This document shows, piece after piece, positions 51,221 through 64,000 of a stretch of 64,000 nt of DNA. The notes below the pieces were generated by a model, which had not been told where the DNA came from, did no database searches, and saw only the letters and a list, made by a program, of their open reading frames with translations. Each line of letters begins with the position of its first letter. The stretch's first letter is position 1. The stretch is from Atrichornis clamosus (Eukaryota > Chordata > Aves > Passeriformes > Menuridae). Location: contig WBMZ01011686.1 in assembly GCA_013400975.1 (NCBI GenBank), positions 143,638 through 207,637 on the forward strand. The letters are read 5' to 3'. The translations under genes and the position numbers were made by a program.

Positions 51221-51480
51221 AAGAGGAAATGGTTTCAAACTGACAGAGGGCAGGCTTAGATCAGATATTGGGTAGAATTCCTGGACTGTGAGGGTGGTGA
51301 GGCCCTGGCACAGGCTGCCCAGAGAAGCTGTGGATGCCCCATCCTTGGAAGTGTTCAAGGCCAAGTTGGGTGGGACTTGGAGCAATCTGTTCTAGTGGAA
51401 GGTGTCCCTGTCCATGGCAGGGTGTTGGAACAAGATGGTCTTTGAGGTTCCTTCCAACTCAAACCATTCTATGATTCTGT
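51221..51480 (+). mobile_element. CR1 retroposon fragment (3' end)
   Basis: GAGGAAATGGTTTCAAACTG, CCCTGGCACAGGCTGCCCAG, GAAGTGTTCAAGGCCAAGTT and AAACCATTCTATGATTCTGT show a CR1 3' end of the same type as the copies at 29 and 48 kb. Confidence 0.93.
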
Positions 51481-51810
51481 AACACTGACAGACACTTTGG
51501 CTCTGGGTAATTTCTCCATCTGTGTAGTGGGCTCCAGGTGTGGCTCCAGGCGGAGGCTGGCATTGCAGATACCCAGCCCTGGGCTTCCTTTCTCTGATGA
51601 ACCCTGGAGTCTGTCGCCTTACAGACTCAAACAAGAGGGGATGGCACAGGAATCCTCACAAATGTAACAACTTTAATGGTAGCATTTGGAGTAAAATGTG
51701 AGGAGATGGTAATTCCTGCTGTGTATCTCCAATTCTGATGCTATTTTCAGGTCAAGACAAGAAAATGGTCTTTGCATTTTGCTCTGCCACTTAGGTCTGA
51801 GCTATTTGTT

Positions 51811-51861
51811 ACTTCTGTGATCTTAAAGGTCTTTTCCAACTGAAATGGTTCTATGATTCCA
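51811..51861 (+). mobile_element. CR1 retroposon 3' terminal fragment, about 50 bp
   Basis: TGTGATCTTAAAGGTCTTTT, then CCAACTGAAATGGTTCTATGATTCC split across the line, is the extreme 3' end of a CR1 element on the plus strand. Confidence 0.75.
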
Positions 51862-52449
51862 CACTGTGTTTCTTTCTGAGGGACAAGATGCTCAGCCAGC
51901 TGTGGAGGATCAGTCCAGCACCTTCCTCTGGGGATGTGTCTGCCAGGTAGGAGGGGCAGGGAGTGTTCAGCTGTGGCTGGCAGTGGTTTTTACTGAAAGG
52001 CAAAGGTACAGAGAGGGGTACAAGCAGCCTTCTGTAACTCGCAGAGTGATTCTTACCTCTGAAGCTATTGACAATTACTGCTCCTCAGACCACGGGTAGC
52101 GGGGGCCTCTCAGCATCTTCTGCTGTGCAGAGCCAGGTGAACCACTGCGTTCAACCTTCATTCAACAGCAAAAGTGCTCCTGGTCAAATAAATTTTGGTA
52201 AAAAATCTTTCACTTAATTTTGCATATTTTTGTTTACTTGTTCTTGGGGCTTTTTTAATAAAGGGCAATTCCAAATACAGGTTAAATACCCAACCAAGGA
52301 TGCTGTTAGCTTTCAGTTTGAAGGTCACAGAAACTACTGAAATGTGTTACAAAAAAGCTGAAAACCCCAAGCAGTTTCAGTTCTAAACACCTGACCCATG
52401 AGTAGCATTTTGGCTTATTCTAACAGGTAACACCGTGGCCCCAGGTTAT

Positions 52450-52823
52450 ACGAATACTGGTTGTTTAGTCTGGGGAACAGCAGACTCAGGGGAACCTTGC
52501 TGCTCTCTACAACTCCCTGAGAGGAGGATGGAGTGGGCTGAGGGTTGGTCTCTTCTCCCACATAACAAGTGACAGGACGAGAGGAAGTTGCCTCAAGTTG
52601 TCCTGCTGTAGGTCGAGATGGGATAAAATGGAAAATTTCTTCACTGAAGGGGTGTCAAGCACTGGCACAGGCTGTCCAGCAAAGTGGTGGAGTCACCACC
52701 CTGGAGGTATTTAAAAGCTGTGTAGATGTGGCACTTGGGGACATGGTTTAGTGCTGGGGTAACAGCTGGGCTCAGCGATCTCAGAGGTCTTTTTTGGCCT
52801 TAATGGTTCCATGATCCTGTGAT
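52450..52823 (+). mobile_element. CR1 retroposon fragment (3' end)
   Basis: GAATACTGGTTGTTTAGTCT, CTCTACAACTCCCTGAGAGG, CTTCACTGAAGGGGTGTCAA, GTGTAGATGTGGCACTTGGG and ATGGTTCCATGATCCTGTGA follow the CR1 order on the plus strand. A different subfamily from the copy at 51.2 kb. Confidence 0.92.
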
Positions 52824-55800
52824 TGCCATGGGCAGTGACTGAGCCCACAGGACAGGACATTCTGGTGGTATGGGCTGGCTTTGTAGACACAAAAGCATCC
52901 TGTGTGTACCAGAACGTGGCTGTGTGCCCATGAGGGAGGAGAGAAATTAATTCAGGTGGATCTGGAGCATAATCTCTGTGCCCATGCAAAATCTTAAATG
53001 CTCTGTGGGATGCTGTAGTCAGCAGTGGGAGATGAGGAGTCCCTGTGTGCACAGGCGAGGGTTTAAGCTGTGTATAACCAACAGGGGGCATTAGGTTTAT
53101 GCTTATTAAATGTGTATTTCTATTCCTAGCAGAGAAAAATCTCTGAGTAGTTTGATTGAAAACAGCAGGATGTGAATCTTGTTCCCTATAAAAGATGCAG
53201 GATTCTGTTGGGTTTTTTTCCAGAAGACTTAGTAACTGTGTAAGTCTGGTTTTCCTCGGTTCTAGCCTGTGTCTATTTTGAGACAAGGATAAGTGAGATT
53301 GATGTAATTAATGATCAGATGATTTTTGCATAATCTGTAGCTCAAAAAGCACTTGAAAAATACAAGTGTTTCTGGTACAAATTTGTTTGTATTGATAATT
53401 TCCAGTTTTCTAACCAGAAATTAATGTAAGACTGCAATTAGATCTTTCTGATGGAAATGAGATTCAGCAGCACACAGTCAACTGCGGCCTTTCATTATGG
53501 ACGAACCCTTGCCCTGAATTATTTGGTTACTGAATGCAAAGGACTTCAGTGGGGAGCTACAGTGCAAGCACAAATTGTGGTCTTTGAAAATGAAAGTAAT
53601 ATTTATTACAGAGATAATTATTATGGCTACAACCATTCATGCTCCTGTATATGGCACTATTCACATACACACTCCTTTTCTATTTATATTTTGTTTTCAT
53701 AGCACTGACTCTAGGAGCAATTTCTTTTCTTCACACATGGAGTGGAAAACTGTAGCCTGCTCCGCACTCCTGTCACACCCCAGCAGCTGGAAAACTGCTT
53801 TAGCTGGAGTGATTTCTACAATCTACAGTTAATTTGAGCTGCATTTGGAAGCATGGAAATAGATTAAGGAATTAGATGTTAAATAATTAGGTTATACAGC
53901 TGAGAACTGCTTTCATAAAGCAATGTCAAAGCAAGTTATTGTCCCAAGTGTACAGATGCTCTAAGTTTCAAGAAGTTAATTACCTGCCTTATGTTAAAAT
54001 AGGTTTTACACTACCTAATAACTACAACTTCTTCCAAAGTAAAGTACCAGTTACGATGTTGAAATAAAGAAATTATCAATCTCTAGCAGTTGCAGAGTTT
54101 TTGCCTGGGATACTGTGAGCAAGTCTTGGTCACCCACCATCAGAGAAGAGAAATTCTAATGGATCAGTGACACACAGTATCTCCCTTCCCCTGAGCCCTC
54201 TTTATACTCCTGTGATAAAAAAAAAAAAGGCAAGAGGAGCTTGGTTCATTTTTATCCACCAACAATGAAGGTGGAGGGGATAGAACTGGAAACAGACAGT
54301 CCTGTGGTGAGGCCCTGCAGACATAAGAGAGTTTATAAAATTTATAAAGTAAAGCACAAAGTTTGACTTAGAAAAATGGGTATCACTTTGCAAATCTGCA
54401 GGTGACAGGGGAAGGTGCATTTTTGGTCAGATCTCTTTCAGTGGTGCCTGAAGTGAGGAAGGTTGACGCTTCCCAAGCATGTGTCCTGATGGTAAATGCA
54501 TAAGTGTCTTCCCCAGGGTGCCTATCCCCAGACTGCTCTTTGGGAAGTGGGAAATGTCCAGTGGTGGCATTTCCCAACTGCCTGGGTTGCTCTGATGTGC
54601 TGGCCCCATTGACCACCAGAGCAGTGGCTGTACCCCTCTCTCACCCCTCTCTGCTGAGGCTCCCTTTGGGTTCCCTGCCTGTGAGCTGGGGTCAGGGGGT
54701 TTATGGGGCATTTCTCAGCCTTGCTGGCTGGAGGAGATGGTGAGGATGGTGCAAATGCTTGTGTGTCCTATTTGCTGGTGCCTGGTGTTTCTGCCCTCTG
54801 CCCGTGCCCAGCTGGTGTGCTGGATGTGAACAGACATCTCTGCGTTATTAACCTGGGAGGGGGAGCCATCCCAGAGCACAGGCCCACAGGCAGTTCCCTT
54901 AAGTGCTGTATCCACGTGAGATGGACAGCCCAGACTGCCTGCAATGCATGCTGAGAAGCAGCTTAGTTTTAATTGCTTCTCTCAGGGTGTAGGTTTGCTT
55001 GTGTGAGTAAATGAAACCCTTAAAGACGTCAAAGTTTAAGTTACTGAAAGGTAATTGCTGCAAAAACTTCCTCTCGAAATCTGCTCCTGTTTCTGCATAT
55101 ACCTGGCTGTCTTCTTAATCTTAACAGTGATTTTTCCAAACCACAGTTCAAATGCTCAGAGGTGAACACTTCAACACAGCTGCAGCTTCTAATTTGAAAA
55201 GGAGGGTCGTTTTCTGGGCGAGGGTTGGATCCAATTAATCAGTGGCTTGACTCTAAGGTACAACACATCTTAAGACTCCTTCCACAGGCCAAAGGTGCTG
55301 CAGGCAGTATGAGCTTTGTGGGCTTCAGAGTGGCCACCAACTATACACAGAAAAGTGTGTTTTATCTTACATTGTTTGCCTGGCATGTTTGTAAACACAA
55401 GGGAAGGAGCCAGATCACCTAGAAAAGATTTTTTTGAATATTGCTTGATCAGTGCCCTGGCACATCCTTCCTGCTCACAAAGCAGAATTTAGTGTCCTTC
55501 AATACCTAACTCAGTCTGAACTGCATTTTAAACAGGATCTCATCTTGGACCAGTTTGTGTTAGTGAAGAGTTGTGTTACTCTGTGTATCCACCAGAATGG
55601 CAAATTAGGGACACCTTTCCCATGCTAATCAATTAGTCATGTAAGATGTTACTGTTTTCCAAAGAAGTGCTGGAGTAGCAGCTGTGTTACTTGTTATGAA
55701 AAGGTCTGTGTGTCAGCAGATTCTGCCTCTATGTTATGTTTTCTGCAGAGCCAGCAGCAAATCCTAATAAAACTTAATGCGAGAAAACATTGCCAGTGAG

Positions 55801-58800
55801 GTGATGGGTTGAGATTAACTGCACTAAAAAGAGGCAATTACATGCTAAGTGTTTTTTTTTTTAACTTCTCTGAAGAGTCACTATTATAAACATACCAATT
55901 TAAGGGCTTCTTTCTGCTCCCATGAAAATCGATATGAAAACTCATACAGAATTAATCTAAAAAAGAAAAACCAGCCAGCCAGCCACCACTCATCCTAAAC
56001 CTGGACAGCTACACTGGGCATAGGCCACCTTCCCACTGGGCTCAGTGGAAAACTGCACTGGGGAAAAAGTATTCAGCTGAATTAGATGTTTACTAGGGAA
56101 TCTCTATTGTTATGCTGTAGAACTTCTGCCTTAGTAATTAAGGGTCTCATAACTAATATTTTTTTCCTACTGCAGTTAGACATATCTTGAAGGAAAACAA
56201 ATATGGAAGCAGCAGTGTTCTGCTGCCTTCCAGAATGGCAGGAGTAATCCGTTCCTCTGCCATGGGATGCATCCATAGGTAATTGGTTTTGCTGCACCGT
56301 ACAGTGGAATTAAGGTTTCCATGTCAAACTGTGAAGTGAAAGGATCTGAGAGCAAGGGTTAGTGCAGACATGCACTGGTGTCATCCCTCTCTCCACCTGA
56401 AAGGGATTTTGGGGCAGGTGCAGAAGGCATCAGACTGGTAATAGAGAATTTAAGTCTGATTGTGGGCTCATTGCTAGCCCAAGTGTTCTGTCTCAGATTG
56501 CTATCAATAGCAAAATATATTTTTTTACTGTCTTTAGTTCAAGCTGAACCACACAGCTATGTGTACATGTAGGTACAGTGTTTTTGTTGCTGAAACTTTC
56601 TGGCTTTCCAGTTCCACAAGTTCTAACAAGTATGTTTAAATTCAAAATTAGCCCCATGCTGAGTTCTAATGAAAATTTCTGAAAAAAGAAATAAATGCAG
56701 TTGAGCTAATCTCTGATATAAGCAATTTCCTTCTCAAAGATAATTTTTATAAACAAGAGTATATAAATAAGTCTAAAATTGAAAAAAAACCCCAACAACT
56801 TGTTCTTAATTGCATCACTCTTGTTATAACATTTTACCCCAAACATTTAAAACACTTAATGCAGATTGCCTGCATTATAAACAAACATTGTGTTTAATGC
56901 CTTTTTTTGGTTTTAGGGTTTTAAGTACATAATTTCCAGGACAATTTAATGTCATCCACTTATGTCCATTCTTCAGCTGCCAAAATTCCCGAGATTTTCT
57001 AGTGTACTTGAGGCACAATCCTCAGGCTCTCAGAGGTATCACTGTGACATAAAATGTGGTGAACACAATGGGTTTTAGTTCTGGAGAAGGTTTTTTCTGC
57101 AGCTCCTGCTGATTTCTCCTGCTGATGGAGAACAGGCTCCAAAACTGACATGAATCTCACATGGAGAAGGATGCAGAAGAGGTGTCAGATGTGGGCATAA
57201 CCCGCACCACCTTTGGGAAGGAAAATGAAGTGTCTCACTGTCCTGACTGCCACGGCCTTTGCCACGGGCACCACTTGATGGCTGGCTGATCTGTTCTCCC
57301 TCCTGTCAGTGCAGCTCTCCTGTCTGCTTCCCACATGTGTATGCCACCAGCTGTGGAAGGAAAAAAATATTCATCCAAAAAGAAAGAGCCAAGATCAGAG
57401 CTAGAGCCCCAGATCCTTGAGTCATAGGATCAGAGATTCTAAGCTTTTGCTTCTTTAGCAAAGAAAAGTGTCTTCACTTGGAAGTCCCCCATAAAGCCTG
57501 GAAACGCAGTCAGATCATAGCCTATGAAGTAATTCCTGTCTTGGAGTCTGCAGGAGGTCTGGAAAACAGCTCTGACGCAGAAAATGGCCCCATTCTCCAG
57601 CAGGATGCTGCTTTCCTCTCATCCCCCATGTGTGGCCATGGCTCAAGAAGAAGAGTGGGGGTTATTTGCTGCTATTCCTTTCACACTCCCCCAGCTCCTC
57701 TCTGCTGGGATTGGGATCTGTGGGGGTGTGAGGTGGGTATCATGCTGTTTGGGGTTTCTATCAGACTTAATCCAGACTATTATTCACTCCTTCCTGAAAA
57801 AATATGCCTTTCTGCTACTAGGATGGCATTTATTTCTGAGTTCCCTGCCCCTGTGGTGTCAAGGACTTATTGCTGTTTCAAGTATTCCAAAGACACTCCC
57901 AAACATGGCACTCTGGAGTCGAGAGCAGGGGCTTTTTGTGTATTGCAAACTATCCATGAAGGACCTGTGACCCTGTGCAGTGCTTGCCTCTGTCATGGAT
58001 TTCCTCAGAGAATGCCTGCAAGGATAATTTTGGGGTAAAGACCTAGGATTAGTCAACAAGGCCAAGAGAAAGAGAATGTGCTTCTGTGAGGTGTTTTTTA
58101 GCTGGACACTATTTTAAATGCAAAATGCTGCTTCTAAGATAGAACAGTGGGTTGTTTCCTGTCCTGAGTCTTTTCCGTAATGATTCAGCAATTGGCAAAA
58201 ATAAGGTGAAGAGTGCAATATTGATGCATGGGAACACACGGTCATCCCATCTTCACAAGATTGTTATTTCAGGCATTACCTGTTCTGGGTAAAAAATATT
58301 TTCCCCTTAAACCCACCCCTCGCCTCAAACCAACAGCAAGAAGAGAAGGACAGGAGTACATTTTTCTTGGTCTTCTGTCATTAATCCAGTGATTTATCTC
58401 TGTACAGCCTGCCAATAAATTATTGGTTCCTATTAACTTATATCTCAGGAAGAAACCCTGGAAGAGGAAGTTGCCATGGACTCATTAGAGCCCCCAGTGA
58501 TTAACCCCAGTGCTGACATTTGCTGTCCTTATGATGGAATAGCATTTCCTCCCCATATTCCACATACCCTTTTGACCTACTGAACACCAACCATTCACTT
58601 TCACACCACTGACTTTGTGACTGTGCCCCATCTTCCCTTGTCCCAAACCTTGCTTCCTGGGCATCTGTAAGCTGTTATGCTGTGGTCCTACTGGGATTTT
58701 AGGTTGAATCAGAGGACTCTTCTCCTCTCCTTTCCAAGTAGGAGCTTGAGATTTCCACCTCTTCTCTCCTGAAAGTCTCAAAGATATGAAAACTTCCACT

Positions 58801-61800
58801 CCTATCACTGTATGCTTCCCTACCCACAAATGTACTGCAGCATGTGTCACGATTTCCTTTCAGGGTTGGAATTATGACTGCGTACCCTTGAAAAGGAGGA
58901 ATTTCCTTTCTTCCATGGAGAAAATCTACAGGAGTCTTAGTTTGGACCTTGCAGCACCTGCGTGGTGCTGTGATAGTGGACTTTGAAAGTTTTGATGCTG
59001 TTCCATTCAAGGCGTTATTTTAGGCCATTTCAGAAGTGTTAAAGGCTCCATGTGACTGCATAACTGGACTCATGATAACTGAAGCACGGACTTTGCAAGT
59101 GAAGGAATATGAAAAACAACATTAATAAAATGGTAATGTTTTAAATGCTTTTTTCCCAAGTGTCTTGATTCTGGTTTGAGAAAGAGCTGTTGAAAAGTAA
59201 GACTGGGTTTCTAAGCACTCCAAAGGGAGACAATACCCATATGATGGTTGGGTTGCTTCTGCCTTTATGTCTGTGCGTTGAAACACAGTCCTCAGTTACA
59301 TTCCCCACAGTATTTCATGTATGTGTGTATGTCAACCTCCTCCCCACTGACTTCTGACCTCTGTGCAACTTTGGCCTGTATTATCTTTGGTGTGCTAAAT
59401 AGAGAAAATGAAAGCTATGAAACAATAACGCGAGGGCTCTAAACAGTGTCACGTTAAAAGCAAGCAAGAGCTGGAATTTTTCAATCTCCTGTTAAATAGG
59501 GCCCTTCCATGAAGCTGTGCAAGTCATTCGAACCTAGTGTCTTCTGCTGCCCATTCATCCTATATTTTTCATAAGCTCATGGGGAATGCCCAGGTTGTGA
59601 TCTGGAGACATGCTTTGCTCTCACAGCTGTAGCTGAAGCTGAATGTAAAATACTGATTTTACAGTATCCATACCAGATACTGAATGTAAAAACTTCTACT
59701 GAACTGGGACTCCTCTGCTAAAGCATCCTGGATGTCTCAAGTTGGGCACTATGATTTACCAGACCATTTTGACCTTAATCTCCCCGTGCCCCAGTTTCCT
59801 GTCTGATCCCAGTATGACGAGGTAAAATGCAGAAGATATTCAATGGTGCCTACAAAGCACCAGCAGATTAGTGACGAGCACCACGAAAAAAATTAATCAT
59901 GTCATACTTGAGCAGAGGTTGGCTGCTGTCCCGGGCATGTGGCACAGGGCCATGTTGAATGAGAAGTACAAAAGGGAAAGGCTTAGCCATTATCCATGCA
60001 CTGAGCCATCCCAAGTGCATCCCAGGTGCACGATACACAGGGAGCCTTAATTCCTCCTAATTCCTGTGTGCTTGACTCAGAGACCCAACTGCTGCCTCAT
60101 GTAGGTTCTGCATCCCTTCGCTTTGTACTGCCAAAGGGTCTAAGGGACAGGAGATCCATAACCTCCAGTTCTAGTTGTCCAGACTTAACTTGCGCAACAC
60201 AACGGAGAATAAAGAATTCTCATTGGTGCCAAATTAGAATCCAGCAAGTACTTTGGGTCTGAGGTTTCATCAATACTTTCCATCAATTTTTATACCAAAA
60301 GCAACAACTTTTGTCAAGTTTTTATTGATTTCCTGTCTGCCAAAGTGCTTTTTCAAATTTGTAACGGGGTAAGATGCAAAACCCTCCCAAACAGGAGAGA
60401 AACTGCAATTTATTCCCTCCTCCCTCCCTACTTTTGTCACCTAAGTAATTTTTTCTGGTATTGTCAGCTGCTGTTATGAGCAGAAGTATTTCCTCCTTTC
60501 TGAAGGCTACTGTCTGAAGGAAATGCAGAAATGTTGTCACACGTATAAGCAGATCTGATGCCATTCCCTCAGCATCTTTCAAACTCAGATTCCACCTTTA
60601 TGGTCAGCAGGATGGTGGGCTCAGAGATGCTGGTTTGCTTCCTGCTGGTTTCTGACAAATCCCACACCCATTTCTTGGGTATTGTTTTGACCTTATAGTC
60701 CTGCCTGCTGAGGAGAAGAAAGTTGCAGGACAAGCTCCCCTGTTGTCCCGCTCCAGTTTCTGACAACAGGTGTACTTTTTTCATGGAGAAAGATTTATTA
60801 AGGATCTCATGCCTCCTATGCAGCAGAAAAGTCTCTTTAGTCACATTCTTCGGTCGAGATTCTTTGGACTTTAAGAAGAAAACTCGACCTGCTTTTCCAC
60901 CATTTAACATCCTTCAAATGTCTCTCTCTGGCATCTGTTTCCCACTTGAGCCCTTGTTTCAGCAAAATACCTGTAGGTCATCAGAAATCAAACACTGCTA
61001 ATTTGGAGTTCATAGACAGATCTGTGCAAATCACATGTTTATAACCAAAGTTTATGGTCATCTTGATGTCGGTTTTTAGAATGGGAAGTTCCCTGTGTGC
61101 ACCTAGGGTAGAAAACAGCTCTGAGCCTTGCCAAGGGTATCTCATGACTAAGTTCTGCTTTCAATATTTTAGGACCTATGTGGGTGAGTCTCATTGGGTG
61201 CCCAGGGTGGTCACAGGGAACCTGACTCACCTCACTGCACACAACACTGAAAGCAAAGGAAAGGGGACTCTGTTCAGCAGCTCGGATGTTCCAGTGATTC
61301 AGGCCATGGGACTGGAGCTGTGCCTGACTTGTTTACGCTGGTCTGTGTCTCCCTCCTCTTGTAGGAGCCCTGGGAGTGATGATTCTTCAATTCATAAATT
61401 CATGGAAGATACATTTAAAGCCCTGTGCTGTGAATAAGAACCAGTTCTGAAATGTTTAATAGTCCCTGAAGTAAAATAACCCTCTCCTGTAGGTTTAGAT
61501 TCCAAGGGTCAGCTCTTCACCACATGCATTGAACTTCATAGTGTGTGCTGCCTTGACTTGCTGTGGGAGTCAGGGCCTGCCCACTGCTGGGTGGATATGG
61601 GGTATTGTGCCTTTTGTAGAAATACCAGCAAAGAGGTAAATCACCCTGAGCAGGTGCTTCAAATTTCAGAAGAAAAGAAATGGTGAAGCAGAAGAGGAAG
61701 AAATCATGATTACTTTTACTCTGGTACAGTGATGTGCTCATTCCCTTTTTGCTGTTTTCCTTTTAGGAAAGGAAAGCTAGTTTCTTCCCATAAAGAAAGA

Positions 61801-63409
61801 AAGGTTGCAAGCCAGGAAGAAAGAAGAAGTAGTAATCCTCTGATCTTCCATCAGGAATGGTGTTACATTCAGCTTAGACTTTTAAAAAATGTTTTAACGA
61901 TTAATTAATTCCTTAAAATTGAAACTGTGTTGACTTGCCTATTCTGGGCTAAAAAAATAAATGCAGCTGAAAGGCAGCTGGTTGATACTGGGGTATTTTT
62001 GACGTGGAAAGAAGCTGCTTAGCTTCTTTTTTCCTACTCACACTGACCTCAAACCTTTCTGTCAGTTTCCTGTGTGGTGCCTCAATGCTGTTTCCAAGCA
62101 CAAGCTGAAGATTCCCAAAAGAAGACAAGAGTCTCTTTGCAGTTCCCAGTTTGCTTTCTTTGTCAGACTCTTCTTTTCAAGGTTATCTTTAGCCTCGCCC
62201 AGAATTCCAGGAAAAGAAAGAGGTGTTCTCTGGAGTTTTTTGCAACCTTGATACAGAGACAAGCATCCCACCACGTCCTGTCATTTCTATCTGACGTCTG
62301 TGACATTTAAAGATACGTTTTTGGAGCTTGTCCCTCTCTACAACCTATTGTTTAATTAGGGCCACTGGAAATACAGCAGCAGAACTTAACAGTGGGATCT
62401 GAAGTTGAGGAGATGGAGCAGGGAAGATGGAGTGACTCTTGGGCATGACTGCCACGTCAGAACAGAGACGTTTAGTGGAAAGAGTAATCAAGAAAAGGTT
62501 TGATGAGATAATGAAAAGGGGGGTGGGAGCGCAAGGAGCAAATCTAGGTTTCAAAACAAAGTTGGGAAAGAAGTAGAAAAATTCAAATTTGTTGGGATGG
62601 AGGGAATTGGGGAGCAGAGGTCCTGGCAACACTGTCCAGACAGATCAGTCACAGAGTATGTGCCTGTGCACAGCTGTTTTAGGTAGCTACTGCTCACTTG
62701 AAACAAAGAAAGATGTTTCCCTCCACCCTCCCATTACTGGGAGCAAAATTCCCCTCTACCCTGGGGCAGCGGTCAGCAGAAGCATCTTTTAAACCACATC
62801 ACTTAAAAGGAAAGCCCTGAAGATGTCGGACTTGAGGGGGAAAACAGTGACTATTTGACAAATCAGGTGTGGCTCACTTCTCAAACTAGTTTTCTATCGG
62901 CATTCCGAAACTGATGGTAATTTAGCTGCTGCTGATTTGCATTTGTTTAAATGAAAGCAAACCCGGACCTCTTCCAGGGACAGCAGTACTGGCATCCGGG
63001 AAAGAGCTGCTCCTGCAAAAACTCCCGGTGTGGTAGAGATTTTAAACTTTAAGCAGTGGAGTGCAGGTGACATCAGTGTGACTTGTTGGACCAAGACAAG
63101 CACAGAAGGAGCAGGTGCTGAAAGCAGGATGAAAAAATAAATAAATTGATTTTTCCACAGCGGAACGATGTCCTCTGGGAGAAGCACTGCTGCTTGTGCC
63201 AACCAGGGCAGGAGTGTGCGGCACACCGGGATGTGCTCTGCAGAGCAGGCTCCTGCTCTGGACAAATGGTGATTTTCCATGTCTCAGTTCCTTCTACGAT
63301 CCTTTCCTGTCTGCAGCAGCATGCAAAATTAGCAGAGGCAGAAGCAATAGGTGGAGAAATTCCTTCTAGGGTTTTACTGTCCATAGCTTTAAAAAATACT
63401 GTCCGAGTC

Positions 63410-64000
63410 GAGAAGCGGCTGGAGGGAGGAAGGCAGCTGGGTCAGGAACCGGGCAGCGCTTACACAGAAACTCGGGTGTGGCGTCTCACGGCACTGCCTC
63501 ACCTGCTCCCTGGGGGCTCCGGCACAGCCGAGCCGGGTCCCTGAGTACAATGCGAGAAAGGAGGTCTCCAGCCCCATATCTGCCTCCTGTTGCCTCGCAC
63601 GGAGAGAGGGAGGAATCCTCCAAAAACCAGGTTGATGGCTTCAGGCACGGCTGGTGGCATTTTACACGTTACCTTGCACTTTGCGTTTATCTTTTGCGGG
63701 CAAACTGCAGCCGCCTTCAGCGTGCCACACAAGCATCCCCGAGTGTTTTCCCCCAAACACAACCGCTGGGGACAAAAACCCCAAACAAAACACTGTATAG
63801 ACGCAAACACAGGGGGCTTGGAGGGGTTCCGGTGAGTTTCGCTCCGGGCAGAACTTCGCAGGGGATCCCCGGAGAGCGCGGCTCGGGCGCAGCGCCGGGG
63901 GGACGCTCAGCGGGGCACGGGGGATGCTCGGCGGGGCGCGGTGCCGCGGCCAACTCCCCGAAAGCCCCGCGCCGACCCGCGCCCCTCCCGTCCCCCCCTC
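63410..64000. promoter_or_regulatory. CpG island at right edge, putative promoter of the neighbouring gene
   Basis: CpG frequency and GC content rise sharply from about 63.4 kb. By eye there are about 25 CpG dinucleotides in 63841-64000, against near absence in most of the window. GC-box-like GGCGGGGCGCGG occurs at about 63930, and a GTGAGT donor-like site at 63832-63837. The island continues past the edge. In vertebrates the gene upstream of RHOJ, in divergent orientation, is KCNH5 (as remembered), so this could be its promoter or 5' non-coding exon; no KCNH5 coding sequence is present. Confidence 0.7.

Larger units (their letters stand above)
18501..63400. other. Intergenic region upstream of RHOJ; no gene recognised
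   Basis: About 45 kb with no recognisable coding exon on either strand. It holds CR1 retroposon fragments, one LTR, low-complexity tracts and otherwise unremarkable unique sequence; the individual repeats are listed separately. Between them, 21-23.4, 32.2-37.3, 38.2-45.1, 45.5-47.8, 48.1-51.2 and 53.0-63.4 kb show nothing I can name beyond minor AT-rich patches. Unannotated long non-coding RNA exons or conserved enhancers cannot be judged from one sequence. Confidence 0.7.

Noticed and set aside
52711..53286. 191-codon open frame on the minus strand
   Set aside because: Its 3' part lies antisense to a CR1 fragment and the rest has no recognisable domain; no conserved features.
57478..58038. 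186-codon open frame on the plus strand, with an overlapping 128-codon frame at 57584-57970
   Set aside because: No recognisable domain, no splice context and a length within chance expectation; two overlapping open frames argue for low stop density, not coding.
1..64000. Prokaryotic systems: operons, CRISPR arrays, phage or toxin-antitoxin modules
   Set aside because: Intron-containing vertebrate gene, avian CR1 and LTR repeats and absence of long ORFs exclude a prokaryotic source.

Overview
This is vertebrate nuclear DNA, almost certainly from a bird and probably a passerine. At least a dozen truncated CR1 retroposon fragments carry the avian-type 3' end (runs resembling ATTCTATGATTCTATG), there is one long avian-type endogenous retrovirus LTR, and the only coding exon is a vertebrate Rho GTPase exon with a consensus splice donor. 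Nothing looks prokaryotic: there are no operons, long ORFs, tRNA or rRNA genes, or CRISPR arrays.

Layout. Positions 1-17495 are best read as part of intron 1 of RHOJ, which is transcribed leftwards on the minus strand; no second exon was found, so the rest of the gene should lie beyond the left edge. Positions 17496-17673 are RHOJ coding exon 1 (59 codons plus one base), covering the N-terminal tail, P-loop and switch I. About 17674-18500 holds the 5' leader and proximal promoter region, which contains upstream ORFs, a hairpin with a G-rich loop and repeated AGGAAATC motifs. From about 18.5 to 63.4 kb is gene-poor sequence with repeats: an LTR at 25.0-25.7 kb, a 94-nt pure pyrimidine tract at 23.5 kb, and most of the CR1 fragments between 29 and 53 kb. 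From about 63.4 kb to the right edge CpG density climbs steeply into a CpG island, presumably the promoter of the next gene. By vertebrate synteny remembered for this locus, that could be KCNH5, head-to-head with RHOJ, but no coding sequence of it is present here.

Most open reading frames are chance or repeat-derived. The longest (218 codons, minus strand, 25032-25688) is antisense to the LTR, and a 191-codon one at 52711-53286 starts inside a CR1 copy. The 209-codon frame at 44061-44690 and the 186-codon frame at 57478-58038 match no family I recognise and are within chance expectation.

No undescribed multi-gene system was seen. The most interesting material is regulatory: an 18-codon upstream ORF whose stop overlaps the RHOJ start codon (AUGA), a 12-mer present twice that would itself be a three-codon upstream ORF if transcribed, a FOX/POU/MEF2 motif cluster in intron 1, and a probable assembly fault marked by a single N inside a CR1 copy at 29456.
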